DNA of 64,000 bases from CATOSP01 sp965204715 (GTDB lineage Bacteria; Chloroflexota; Dehalococcoidia; Lucifugimonadales; UBA3495), in assembly GCA_965204715.1 (NCBI GenBank), contig OZ242009.1, positions 1,984,001 to 2,048,000 on the forward strand, read 5' to 3'. This document shows positions 1-7,692 of the stretch, in pieces. The position numbers were made by a program, and so were the translations under genes. Position 1 is the stretch's first letter, and each line of letters begins with the position of its first letter. Under the pieces are notes generated by a model. It was not told the origin of the DNA, did no database searches, and saw only the letters and a list, made by a program, of their open reading frames with translations.

Positions 1-331
1 CATAGGTAATCAGGGCGAGGTTGCACTTGCCCTGGGCGATCATGCGCATGGCATGGTTGGCGTGGAACTCGTAGGAGGTCCCGCCGACGGAAGTATTGTC
101 GATGACCTTGGGCTTGAACCCGAAGTATTCGCAAATCCCCAGGCCGCCTATGCCTTGGTCGGTGCCGGTGTCATAGACCGCGTCCACATCCTGCCAGGTA
201 AAACCGGCGTCCTCCAGGGCCTTGGCGGCGCACGATGCCTTGATCTGGAGCGCGTTGGTGCCGGGTCCGACGACCCGCAAGGGATACTCGTTGATACCCA
301 CGATGGCTGCGATTCGGCTGTCTCTAGGCAT
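1..331 (-). CDS. Thiolase-family protein (SCP-x / lipid-transfer type), 3' end cut by window edge
   Basis: Reading the minus strand from ATG at 331 gives a 110-residue N-terminal fragment that runs off the window. It begins MPRDSRIAAIVGINEYPLR, continues through AKALEDAGFTWQDVDAVYDT, and ends with SVGGTSYEFHANHAMRMIAQ, a layout typical of the thiolase fold of lipid-transfer/SCP-x type acetyl-CoA acetyltransferases, whose nucleophile region carries a GGSS-like segment. An AGGAGG Shine-Dalgarno sits upstream of the ATG and fixes the start. In this family the enzymes act on acyl-CoA in degradation of branched or sterol-like substrates. In this copy the usual nucleophile position is not an obvious Cys, so activity is uncertain. 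The family call is from sequence pattern and the substrate is unknown. Confidence 0.7.
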   Translation of the reverse strand, partial: MPRDSRIAAIVGINEYPLRVVGPGTNALQIKASCAAKALEDAGFTWQDVDAVYDTGTDQGIGGLGICEYFGFKPKVIDNTSVGGTSYEFHANHAMRMIAQGKCNLALITY

Positions 332-420
332 CCTCTGTTACCACCTCCTCTGGAGTGTTATGAGTTGGATCGTTTCGTTATATGGATGCGGGAAAGGTTG
401 AACAAGAGTGGTGGGGTGGA

Positions 421-1164
421 CTATTCCCGCTGCTGACGGCGGAGTTGCTCGCGCAGGCGTCGCACTTCGGTCTCTGCATCAGCACGGGCGGCGGCTTCGG
501 CCTCAGCCCTGGCAGCGGTCTCCCGCCAGTTTTCCAGGTAAAGCGCAGTGTCCGGGTCGTATAACCGGGGCCAGCCTTCGTCCCAGGCCAGGCTGAGGCC
601 CAGGCCCGGGCTGTAGCCTTTCAGGATGCCGTCTGGTCCCGTGGTTAGTTCCACGGGTTGGTACTCCCCGTCAGTCAGGATGCCGCCGTAGAGGGGATCC
701 CCGTGGTAGCGGCCTCCCGACGGGTCGAACCGCCAGTATTCGGGGACGCCGATGCGGGCGTAGATGCCGGGCTTGCGGTTGACGTCCTCCCGCCCCGTGG
801 TCGGCGACGCAACTTCCAGCACCCAGTCGGGGACTTTCCCCACCCGCCAGGGCAGGTAGAGCCTGTCAGGGCGGATGGCACGGGCATCCACTCCGAATGC
901 CAGGCATATATCCGGACAGATGCGCACGTTCAGGTTACGCCGGTCGTAGCAGATGTAGGTGTCGAAGTCCAGAAACACATCGGGGCGCTGCTGAAAGTCC
1001 GTGAGCCTGGCCCTGAGTATACCGTATACTTCCGACTGTTCATCGCGCTGTTCTATTGCGTCGGGCTTTTCCGCCGCCGGTTTGTCGGGGTCGAACTCCA
1101 GGTTGGCGTAATCGATTTCGCCTTCCCGGTTGTACGGCAGCATCCTGATGGCTGGCGTGGTCAT
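421..1164 (-). CDS. Uma2/DUF820 family restriction-endonuclease-like protein
   Basis: The protein has 247 residues. The core carries the PD-(D/E)xK signature of the Uma2 (DUF820) family: PDICLAFGV near residue 105 and PDWVLEVASPTT near residue 133, followed by a K (NRKPGIYARIGVPEYW), which is the family hallmark. The C-terminal 35 residues are a charged Ala/Glu/Arg coiled coil (AEAEAAARADAETEVRRL), also common in the family. Uma2 proteins are abundant in cyanobacteria and Chloroflexi; the role is unproven, though a nuclease fold is established. The start is ATG with AGAGGT upstream. It is divergent from the phosphoesterase at 1327 and downstream of nothing on its strand. Confidence 0.85.
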   Translation of the reverse strand: MTTPAIRMLPYNREGEIDYANLEFDPDKPAAEKPDAIEQRDEQSEVYGILRARLTDFQQRPDVFLDFDTYICYDRRNLNVRICPDICLAFGVDARAIRPDRLYLPWRVGKVPDWVLEVASPTTGREDVNRKPGIYARIGVPEYWRFDPSGGRYHGDPLYGGILTDGEYQPVELTTGPDGILKGYSPGLGLSLAWDEGWPRLYDPDTALYLENWRETAARAEAEAAARADAETEVRRLREQLRRQQRE

Positions 1165-1291
1165 GGCAGACCTCTCCCCGGCCGGGGCCGGGAGTTTTGG
1201 TTACAGGCAGTCAGTTTGGTTGGAGCGGATTATAGCGGAGTGGGGCGATTCGGAGAAAGGTCTTGCATCGACGCTTCGGGCTGCGGGGAAT

Positions 1292-1320
1292 TTGACATTG
1301 CTGGCGGTTCGGGCTAGATT
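1292..1320 (+). promoter_or_regulatory. Candidate sigma70-type promoter for a leaderless mRNA
   Basis: TTGACA at 1292-1297, a 17-base spacer, and TAGATT at 1315-1320. The ATG of the phosphoesterase begins 7 bases after the -10 box, where the transcription start would fall, and no Shine-Dalgarno precedes it. The mRNA would therefore be leaderless. Confidence 0.6.
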
Positions 1321-1326
1321 GAGTCA

Positions 1327-1926
1327 ATGCGCATAGGTCTGGTTACCGACACCCACCTGCCCGCCCTCATCCGGACCCCCGATCAGATGGGGCCGGAACC
1401 CGCAGCTTTCTTCTCCTCCGTGGACCTGATACTGCACGGGGGAGATCTTACCTCTCCCATCATCCTCGATTGGCTGGAGCAGTTTGCGCCCGTGCTGTGT
1501 TCCACCGGGAACAACGATCCGCTGACCGACTCGCGGATGCAGGAAGTCCAGATGCTGGACATAGAGGGTTGGCGGATCGGGATGGTACATATTCTGGACC
1601 GGGAGTTCCGGCCCGTTGCAGAGTTGCAAGAGGCGTTCCCTGCGCCGGTGGACATAATCGTGTCAGGGCATACGCACCTGGAGCAATTGGAACTCCGGGA
1701 AGGGGTGGTGCTGGTAAACAGCGGCAGCCTGACCTATCCTCAGCACAAGGAATTGCGTCTTGGCGGTGTGGGCCTCCTCGAGTTGAGTCCGGGGAGCCTG
1801 CACGCGGAAATTATTCCCATCGGTGAGACACCGGGAAAGCCGAACCCGGTCAAGGCGATGATGCTGGACTACATTCCCACTGGGGACGGATCCTATCCGT
1901 CGCCTCCCGCCGGTACGACAGTATAG
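1327..1926 (+). CDS. YfcE/MJ0936-type metallophosphoesterase
   Basis: This is a 199-residue calcineurin-like phosphoesterase. Visible metal-binding motifs are DTH at the N-terminus (MRIGLVTDTHLP), GGD (LHGGDLT), GNND (STGNNDP) and GHTH (VSGHTHLE), in the order seen in the YfcE/MJ0936 group of small Mn-dependent phosphodiesterases. The last 30 residues are a family-atypical, probably flexible tail. The cellular substrate is unknown; relatives hydrolyse model phosphodiesters. There is no Shine-Dalgarno before the ATG, and a promoter ends 6 bases upstream, so a leaderless transcript is likely. Cytosolic. Confidence 0.88.
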   Translation: MRIGLVTDTHLPALIRTPDQMGPEPAAFFSSVDLILHGGDLTSPIILDWLEQFAPVLCSTGNNDPLTDSRMQEVQMLDIEGWRIGMVHILDREFRPVAELQEAFPAPVDIIVSGHTHLEQLELREGVVLVNSGSLTYPQHKELRLGGVGLLELSPGSLHAEIIPIGETPGKPNPVKAMMLDYIPTGDGSYPSPPAGTTV

Positions 1927-2034
1927 GGCGACGTTCTCACTGCGATGGGCTTGCCTAGCGGGTCTGTTCTCGCTGACCCGCGGCTCTCCCTCTACTGACT
2001 CAGAGCCGGTTGATTCCCTTCAAGCCGCTCCGCA

Positions 2035-2592
2035 TCAAATCGGCAGAACCGGCTCGGTGCGCTCGTCGGGAAGGTCTATGTCGAAGGTGTTGGCGTTGAT
2101 AGCCAGCAGGGCGTAGTAGCCGATCAGGGTGGTCAACTCGGTCAGTCCCTGCGCCCCGAACTGGTCGATGCCGGCCTGGAAAGCTTCCTGGCTGACCTTG
2201 CGGTTATTGAAGAACTCCGTCCCTACTTTGACCACCGCGGCTTCGTCCGGCGGCATGTCCGGGAGCGGGTTGCGGTCGCGGATGGCGTCAACCAGGGCGT
2301 CGCTCAAGCCCGTGGACCTTCCCCTGGCGGCGTGGGCGTTCCAGATGAACTGGCAGTCGGTGGCGCGGGCTGTAATGAGCATGGCGAGCTGCTGGATTTT
2401 GTCGGAAAGGGATGATTCCTGGCGAAGGTAGTCGGCCAGGTAGTTGCAGCGGCGGCGCATCTCGGGGCTATTGATCATCGCGGAGCCGGGTCCGGAGGCG
2501 ACAACACCGCCGCTGTTGGCAGTCTCATGATCGAATGCTTCCAAGAACTGCTGCGGCGCGTTTTCCCTGGTGAGTATGGGCGTGCGGGCCAT
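2035..2592 (-). CDS. Carboxymuconolactone decarboxylase (CMD)-like / AhpD-like protein
   Basis: The protein has 185 residues from ATG 2592, chosen because AAGGAGGG lies 7 bases upstream; the open frame extends further but has no initiation signal. The core shows the CMD pattern: ...LAMLITARATDCQFIWNAH, helix-rich, followed by a second half with TELTTLIGYYALLAINANTF. In AhpD the redox pair is CxxC; here there is a single Cys (TDCQF) followed by W-x-x-H, the non-peroxidase variant frequent in Chloroflexi and Actinobacteria. The reaction is unknown (decarboxylation, or proton transfer on a small lactone or acid). It stands alone, with its own promoter. Confidence 0.82.
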   Translation of the reverse strand: MARTPILTRENAPQQFLEAFDHETANSGGVVASGPGSAMINSPEMRRRCNYLADYLRQESSLSDKIQQLAMLITARATDCQFIWNAHAARGRSTGLSDALVDAIRDRNPLPDMPPDEAAVVKVGTEFFNNRKVSQEAFQAGIDQFGAQGLTELTTLIGYYALLAINANTFDIDLPDERTEPVLPI

Positions 2593-2637
2593 GATTTCCC
2601 TCCTTTGGGAGGATACGTGTGGTTGGATGTCAGCCGA

Positions 2638-2666
2638 ATCATATCCACAGCTACAAGGGTTGACAA
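2638..2666 (-). promoter_or_regulatory. Candidate promoter of the CMD-like gene
   Basis: On the minus strand TTGTCA (2666-2661) and TATGAT (2643-2638) are separated by 17 bases. Both boxes match the sigma70 consensus at five of six positions. The gene start is 46 bases downstream. Confidence 0.5.
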
Positions 2667-2832
2667 GGATGCGCCTCTGTACATGGCAGTGGAGACTTGG
2701 CTGGGGGAATGCGGCGTCATGCGTCCGTGCCGGCCTTGACACCGGTGGCCCCAAACCCTAGCCTGCTGTCATGGGGCTGACCACGCCGGGTTGGTCCGGC
2801 TCCTACCAGACCGATGCAGTGGAGAATGGGTT

Positions 2833-3378
2833 ATGACTGTCAGTGCTGGGCGCACTCTTGTGGTACTGGACCCAACTGCGCCCCCCAGGGAACTGCGTGA
2901 GACGATGGCGCCGCGGCTTTCAGACCTGCAGGGCAGGCCGGTAGGGTTCCTGTGGAACAACAAGCCCAACGGTGATGTGCTGTTTCGCAGGCTGGAGGAG
3001 TTGCTGCGGGAGAAGTATGAGATCAACCGCTCCACCCACCGGGGCAAGCCTACTGCATCGGTCAGCGCGTCGGAACAGGTGCTGGATGAACTGGCGGCTG
3101 TCAGCGACGGGGTGATCGTCGGGCTGGCGGATTGAGGGTCCTGCACGTCGTGGAGTGTCCACGACTCGGTGGAGTTGGAGCGGCGGGGAGTCCCGACGGT
3201 TACGGTATGCACGCATCTGTTCAGGCGGCTGGGGGACGTGGAACGGCGCTCATTGGGGATGGCGGAACTTGCAATGGCGGTGACTGAGCATCCCCTGGGC
3301 GGACTCAGGCCGGAAGCTGTCCTGGCGAAAGCCGACGACCTGCTGCCATTGATCGTGTCAGGTCTGACCGGTCGGTAA
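2833..3378 (+). CDS. UGSC-family selenoprotein with in-frame UGA (Sec101)
   Basis: A single reading frame continues through a TGA at 3133-3135: the segments before and after are in the same frame and no other stop lies between ATG 2833 and TAA 3378. Read as selenocysteine, the product has 181 residues with the motif LAD-U101-G-S-C104-TSWSVHDSVELERRG. This is the hallmark of the UGSC (seleno)protein family, in which Cys homologues read CGSC. A 7-bp hairpin (3147-3165) follows the UGA at the distance expected of a bacterial SECIS. The motif is a CxxC-like redox pair and suggests a thiol/selenol redox enzyme; the substrate is unknown. GGAGA precedes ATG 2833; an upstream TTG at 2791 is less likely. 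The gene lies 8 bases before its probable partner (3387). sel genes are not in the window, so Sec insertion is inferred. Confidence 0.85.
3147..3165 (+). promoter_or_regulatory. SECIS-like hairpin directly downstream of the UGA codon
   Basis: GTCGTGG (3147-3153) pairs perfectly with CCACGAC (3159-3165) around the five-base loop AGTGT. The loop starts 18 bases after the UGA, inside the window used by bacterial SECIS elements, and G is the second loop base, as required by SelB in known cases. It lies inside the coding sequence. Confidence 0.7.
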
Positions 3379-3386
3379 GGGTCAAG

Positions 3387-4412
3387 ATGCTCGGGCTGAA
3401 CGCGCGGCGGATTGAAGTCGCCGACGAGTACGATGCGGTACAGAATCTGTACCTCGAGCGAGGCTGGACCGACGGTCTGCCAATCACTCCACCAACTCCG
3501 GAGAAGGTAGAGTCGATGCTGCGGGTGATGGACCTGCCGCCCAATCAGGCAATTGCGGAGATCCCGCCCAATTGGGGCGGCGCAACAGTGGAAAGACTGG
3601 CGGTCAACGCGGTGATGGCCGGTTGTCTTCCTGAGTATTTTCCGGTCATTGTGGCGGCGGTCGACGCCATGAGCGATCCCGCCTTCAACCTCTACGCAGT
3701 GCAGGCGACCACGCACCCATGCGCTCCGCTGGTCATCGTCAACGGGCCTATCCGGGAAGCGCTGGGATTCAACGGATCCTCGGGGGCCTTCGGGCCGGGG
3801 TGGCGGGCGAATGCAACCATCGGTCGGGCAATCCGGCTGGCGATGCTGAACATCGGGGGCGGATACCCCGGAGTCGGCGATATGTCCAGCCAGGGTGCGC
3901 CTTCCAAGTACGGATATTGCGTAGCCGAGAACGAGGAACTCAATCCCTGGGAACCGTTGCACGTTGACCGGGGATTTGACCGGGACCAGAGCACGGTTAC
4001 GGTCATTGCGGGGGAGCCTCCCCACAACATCAATGATCATTCCGGCCGGTCGGCGGAGGACATACTTACGATAGTGGCGGGCGCGATGGCGGTGACCGGG
4101 GCCAACAATGCCTATACAGGCGGGGAGACGCTGCTGGCGCTGGGGCCGGAACACGCGGAAACCATCGCCGGGGATGGCTTCAGCAAACGGGATGTAGTGG
4201 AATGGCTGCGCCGCCGGGCACTCGTCCCCCTGGAGCGGTACACTGAGGATACACTCTTGGAACGCTTCGGAGGGATTCCCGATGGACCGGTCCCGATGGT
4301 GCGAGGGGAGGACGACCTGACCATCATAGTGACAGGCGGGCCGGGCAAGCACTCCTGCTGGATACCGACTTTTGGGGGTACGACGCACTCGGTGACGAGG
4401 GTAATTGGATAG
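3387..4412 (+). CDS. Conserved protein of unknown function, partner of the UGSC selenoprotein
   Basis: The product has 341 residues, no signal peptide and no membrane segment. I recognise no characterised family. Visible features are an N-terminal block LERGWTDGLPITPPTPEKVE, a region rich in Gly/Asn (GFNGSSGAFGPGWRANATIG), a Cys-Ala-Pro around residue 113, and a C-terminal GGPGKHSCWIPTFGG segment containing a Cys and a His. The gene starts 8 bases after the selenoprotein stop and is clearly cotranscribed, so a joint redox or metal-dependent reaction is a reasonable inference. A partner role as the substrate-binding or catalytic subunit reduced or assisted by the UGSC protein is possible but not shown. 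AAGGGTC precedes the ATG. Confidence 0.75.
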   Translation: MLGLNARRIEVADEYDAVQNLYLERGWTDGLPITPPTPEKVESMLRVMDLPPNQAIAEIPPNWGGATVERLAVNAVMAGCLPEYFPVIVAAVDAMSDPAFNLYAVQATTHPCAPLVIVNGPIREALGFNGSSGAFGPGWRANATIGRAIRLAMLNIGGGYPGVGDMSSQGAPSKYGYCVAENEELNPWEPLHVDRGFDRDQSTVTVIAGEPPHNINDHSGRSAEDILTIVAGAMAVTGANNAYTGGETLLALGPEHAETIAGDGFSKRDVVEWLRRRALVPLERYTEDTLLERFGGIPDGPVPMVRGEDDLTIIVTGGPGKHSCWIPTFGGTTHSVTRVIG

Positions 4413-4526
4413 ACTGCCGTTGGGTGTTTGATTTTCCTGAACCTCGTGGCGATGTCTCAAATCTCCTTGAGTTTTCCTGGGATTCTCTTGCAATTGGCAC
4501 CCACATAAGGACCCGAGATTTGGGCC

Positions 4527-5918
4527 ATGACAACCACTTTCATTAACATTTTCGGGGCCACGGGGAACCTTTCCCGCCGGAAACTTATTCCGGCGCTGTT
4601 TGATTTGCACTGCAAGGGGCAGTTGCCCCCTGGTCTGAAGATTATTGGGTTTGCGCCGGGAGAGATGTCCACTGCCGAATTTCGGGACCTGCTGCAAGAC
4701 CAGGAAACGCCTCTGGAGGAATGGGCCGGATTCGCCGACCGGCTGAACTATGTTCAGGCTGACGTCACCAACCCGGAAGATATGGTGCAGGCATGGCAAG
4801 TCGTTGCCCAACTCGCGCCGGGAGAGGATGCGGGCCGGGTCAACTGCCTGCACTACCTGGCGCTGCGGCCTGATCTTTACGCTCCGGCAGTAACCGCCCT
4901 GGCGGCTGCGGGCATGACCGGCATCGGTCCGGGGTGGCGGCGCGTCGTTATAGAAAAGCCCTTCGGCTCCGACGGCCAGACGGCACGGTACCTGAATGAG
5001 CATCTGCACAAACATCTGAACGAGGACCAGATATACCGCATCGACCATTACCTGGGCAAAGAGACGGTGCAGAACCTTTTGGTGTTCCGTTTCGCAAACA
5101 GCATCTTTGAACCCGTCTGGAACCGCAACTACATCGACAGCGTGGAAATCAACGTTGATGAGGAGGATACGGTCGGGGAGCGGGGGGAATACTACGATGG
5201 CAGCGGGGTGCTGCGGGATATGTTCCAGAGTCACCTGCTGCAACTGTTGACGCTGGTTGCAATGGACCCGCCCCATTCCTATGAGGCAGATGCACTGCGA
5301 AACGAGAAGGTGAAGGTGCTGAGCGCAGTGCGCCGCCCCTCTTTGCGGGAGATAGAAGAACACCTGGTGGTCGGCCAGTACGAGGGCTATCATTACGAGC
5401 CGGGGGTTGCGCCGGGGTCGCAGACCCCCACCTACGCCGCGCTGCGGTTGTTCATCGACAACTGGCGGTGGCAGGGCGTGCCGTTCCATCTCAGGTCGGG
5501 GAAGGGTCTGCCGGCGAAGAACACGGAGATGATCATCAATTTCCGCTCGCCGCCCCACATGCTGTTTCCGGTGCCCGACGACGAGGACATTCCGGGGAAC
5601 CAACTGACAATCCGCATTCAGCCCGATGAGGGCGTGGGACTGGAATTCCAGGCCAAGGCGCCGGGGGCAGGGCTGAGGATGCGGCCGGTGGACCTGGAGT
5701 TCCGCTATGACGAAGGTTTCAACGACGTTGAGATTCCAGACGCTTACGAGAGGCTGCTGCTGGACGCCCTTGCCGGTGACGCATCGCTGTTCACCCGCAG
5801 CGACGAAATTGAACTGGCCTGGAGCATCATCGATCCCATCACGGACAGGCTTGACCTGCCCGGGGCGCCGACTCCGTACCGTTACTTGCCGGGGATGCAG
5901 GGGCCGCCTGGCCAGTGA
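4527..5918 (+). CDS. zwf: Glucose-6-phosphate 1-dehydrogenase
   Basis: The 463-residue product has the two G6PD domains. The NAD(P)-binding motif GATGNLSRRKL lies at residues 10-20, EKPFGSD at about 147, and the substrate-binding signature RIDHYLGKE at about 171. The C-terminal domain (DEEDTVGERGEYYDGSGVLRD) is intact. It oxidises glucose 6-phosphate to 6-phosphogluconolactone with NADP+ or NAD+, the entry to the oxidative pentose phosphate pathway, and would supply NADPH. It is slightly shorter than the usual 480-510 residues. It stands alone: no gnd, pgl or opcA homologue is adjacent. No clear Shine-Dalgarno is visible before ATG 4527. Confidence 0.96.
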   Translation: MTTTFINIFGATGNLSRRKLIPALFDLHCKGQLPPGLKIIGFAPGEMSTAEFRDLLQDQETPLEEWAGFADRLNYVQADVTNPEDMVQAWQVVAQLAPGEDAGRVNCLHYLALRPDLYAPAVTALAAAGMTGIGPGWRRVVIEKPFGSDGQTARYLNEHLHKHLNEDQIYRIDHYLGKETVQNLLVFRFANSIFEPVWNRNYIDSVEINVDEEDTVGERGEYYDGSGVLRDMFQSHLLQLLTLVAMDPPHSYEADALRNEKVKVLSAVRRPSLREIEEHLVVGQYEGYHYEPGVAPGSQTPTYAALRLFIDNWRWQGVPFHLRSGKGLPAKNTEMIINFRSPPHMLFPVPDDEDIPGNQLTIRIQPDEGVGLEFQAKAPGAGLRMRPVDLEFRYDEGFNDVEIPDAYERLLLDALAGDASLFTRSDEIELAWSIIDPITDRLDLPGAPTPYRYLPGMQGPPGQ

Positions 5919-5955
5919 GGGATTTCCCCATCAGCGTCTGGGCCTTTCCAATAAT

Positions 5956-5977
5956 CATTGTGATGTAATACACAATG
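5956..5977. promoter_or_regulatory. Operator-like inverted repeat
   Basis: CATTGTG (5956-5962) and CACAATG (5971-5977) form a perfect 7-8-7 inverted repeat that abuts the -35 box of the promoter at 5978. The position suits an activator or a repressor of the DUF1800/DUF1501 operon. Confidence 0.5.
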
Positions 5978-6006
5978 TTGACGTGCGTGTGAGTAGTGAT
6001 TATCAT
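5978..6006 (+). promoter_or_regulatory. Candidate promoter of the DUF1800-DUF1501-propeller operon
   Basis: TTGACG at 5978-5983, a 17-base spacer and TATCAT at 6001-6006, each five of six with the sigma70 consensus. The 5' leader to ATG 6173 would be about 160 bases and holds no structure I recognise. Confidence 0.6.
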
Positions 6007-6172
6007 GGGGCCGTCGCCAGAGCGTCTGGTGATGGTTGCCCCGCTTTTGGGGCGCATACAGTAGTTAAGATGGCGAAAACCACCTCGGTGTGAAGGAGGT
6101 GTGAGCAGAAATCGTAATCACTGGAGAGTCGGCGTTTAACGATCTATCAGACGCAATCAGGAGGAGTAAGGA

Positions 6173-7579
6173 ATGGCAAACCAGGATATCGCTTTAATGG
6201 CCCATCTGATGCGCCGCGCCGGTTTCGGAGCGACGTATGAAGAGCTTGAGGCCCGTGTCGCCCAGGGATACGAGGCCACGGTGGAAGAACTGCTGAACCC
6301 CGATTCGCAGCCGGCCATCGAGCGCGATGTGCTGATGCGCTATCAGCCCCAGTGGGTGTCGCAGGCAGGGCTGGAAGGGCAGCAGGAAGAGTGGACCTTC
6401 CGCATGATCAACACGAAGCGCCCGCTGGAAGAGAAGATCGCGCTGTTCTGGCACCAGATCTTTTGCACCGGCCACGCCAAGTGCGAATACCCCAAGCAGC
6501 AGCAGATCGAGTTTGACATGTTCCGCACCATGGGCATGGGCAACTTCGAGGACCTGCTCATGGGCCTGGCCACCGACCCGGCAATGGTGTTCTACCTGGA
6601 CAACTGCATGAGCCACAAGGACGCCATCAATGAGAACTGGGGCCGGGAGCTGCTGGAACTGTTCTCGATGGGCGTCGGTATGGATGGCCACGCCAACTAC
6701 AGCGAGGACGACGTCAAGGAGTGCGCCCGCGCCTTCACCGGGTGGACGGTGACCAACTCGGTCCCCCGCTATCCCTACGGCAAGTACGAGGCCGCCTTCA
6801 TATATGACCCGGCGGACCACGACGACGGGGAGAAGACGTTCCTGGGCGAGACGGGCAACTTTAACGGCGAGGACATCATCAGCATCATCGCCAAGCAGCC
6901 CGGAACGGCCCGGTTCATTGCCAGGCACCTGTACAACTTCTTCGTTGCCGATGAGCCGCAGGTCCCGGCCTGGCAGAACACGCCTCCCAGGGACCCCGAG
7001 GCCATCAAGATGCTGGAGGACGAGTACTACCGCTCCGGCTACAACGTCGGCTCGATGCTTCGCGTGCTCTTCAACGCCGACTTCTTCAAGGACGCCCGCT
7101 TCACCAAGGTGAAGAGTCCCACGGAGACGGTGGTCAGCACAATGCGGCTGGTCGGCGACTTCGATATGCCGAAGCCGGGCCTGAACGCCATGACCCTCAC
7201 CATCCGGTACATGGGCCAGGACCTGCTGAACCCGCCGACGGTTGAGGGCTGGCATACGGGCAGGGAGTGGATTGACAGCGGCACCCTGGTGGAGCGGATT
7301 AACTTCACCGCCGACGCCGTCGGCAACACCAGCCACCGCGGCGTCCAGAACATCATCAACCGCCTGGCCTCCGAGGGAGAGGTCATCTCGCCGGAGCGGC
7401 TGGTGGACGGCTGCCTGGAGATGCTGGGCGCTTACGAACTGGCCGAGGTCACCCGCACCGAGTTGGTTGACCTTGCCCGCAACGAGGGGGAGCTGCGCAC
7501 CGGGACCGACGAGTTCGGCCAGAGGGTCGGACAGATGCTCCAGTCCATCGTTGCCACCACCGAGTACCTGTTTGCGTAA
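6173..7579 (+). CDS. DUF1800 domain-containing protein
   Basis: A 468-residue protein matching the DUF1800 family: N-terminal LMAHLMRRAGFGAT, then LEEKIALFWHQIFCTGHAKCE, NWGRELLELFSMGVG, ARAFTGWTV and a C-terminal PPTVEGWHTGREW block. DUF1800 proteins nearly always precede a DUF1501 gene, as here (7693), and the pair is often exported through Tat in Planctomycetes and Proteobacteria. This copy shows no Tat or Sec signal. The biochemical role of the family is not established. GGAGGAG precedes ATG 6173. First gene of a three-gene operon driven by the promoter at 5978. Confidence 0.92.
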   Translation: MANQDIALMAHLMRRAGFGATYEELEARVAQGYEATVEELLNPDSQPAIERDVLMRYQPQWVSQAGLEGQQEEWTFRMINTKRPLEEKIALFWHQIFCTGHAKCEYPKQQQIEFDMFRTMGMGNFEDLLMGLATDPAMVFYLDNCMSHKDAINENWGRELLELFSMGVGMDGHANYSEDDVKECARAFTGWTVTNSVPRYPYGKYEAAFIYDPADHDDGEKTFLGETGNFNGEDIISIIAKQPGTARFIARHLYNFFVADEPQVPAWQNTPPRDPEAIKMLEDEYYRSGYNVGSMLRVLFNADFFKDARFTKVKSPTETVVSTMRLVGDFDMPKPGLNAMTLTIRYMGQDLLNPPTVEGWHTGREWIDSGTLVERINFTADAVGNTSHRGVQNIINRLASEGEVISPERLVDGCLEMLGAYELAEVTRTELVDLARNEGELRTGTDEFGQRVGQMLQSIVATTEYLFA

Positions 7580-7692
7580 CAGTGGCCGCGCGCCAGTGAC
7601 TGGTATGCGGGCGACCAGACCCCAGATCTGGAGTCTGCGCGCTCCACCGGTCGCTGGCCACCGGACACCAACCACTAATAAGGGGGAAGGAC

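Noticed and set aside
3133..3135. The TGA as a nonsense mutation that would make a pseudogene
   Set aside because: The residues on both sides remain conserved, the UGSC motif falls on the stop, and a SECIS-like hairpin follows at the right distance.
2769..5603. A 944-codon open frame antisense to the UGSC operon and zwf
   Set aside because: It runs opposite to genes with clear family motifs, has no family match and no Shine-Dalgarno. Long antisense frames are expected in GC-rich DNA.
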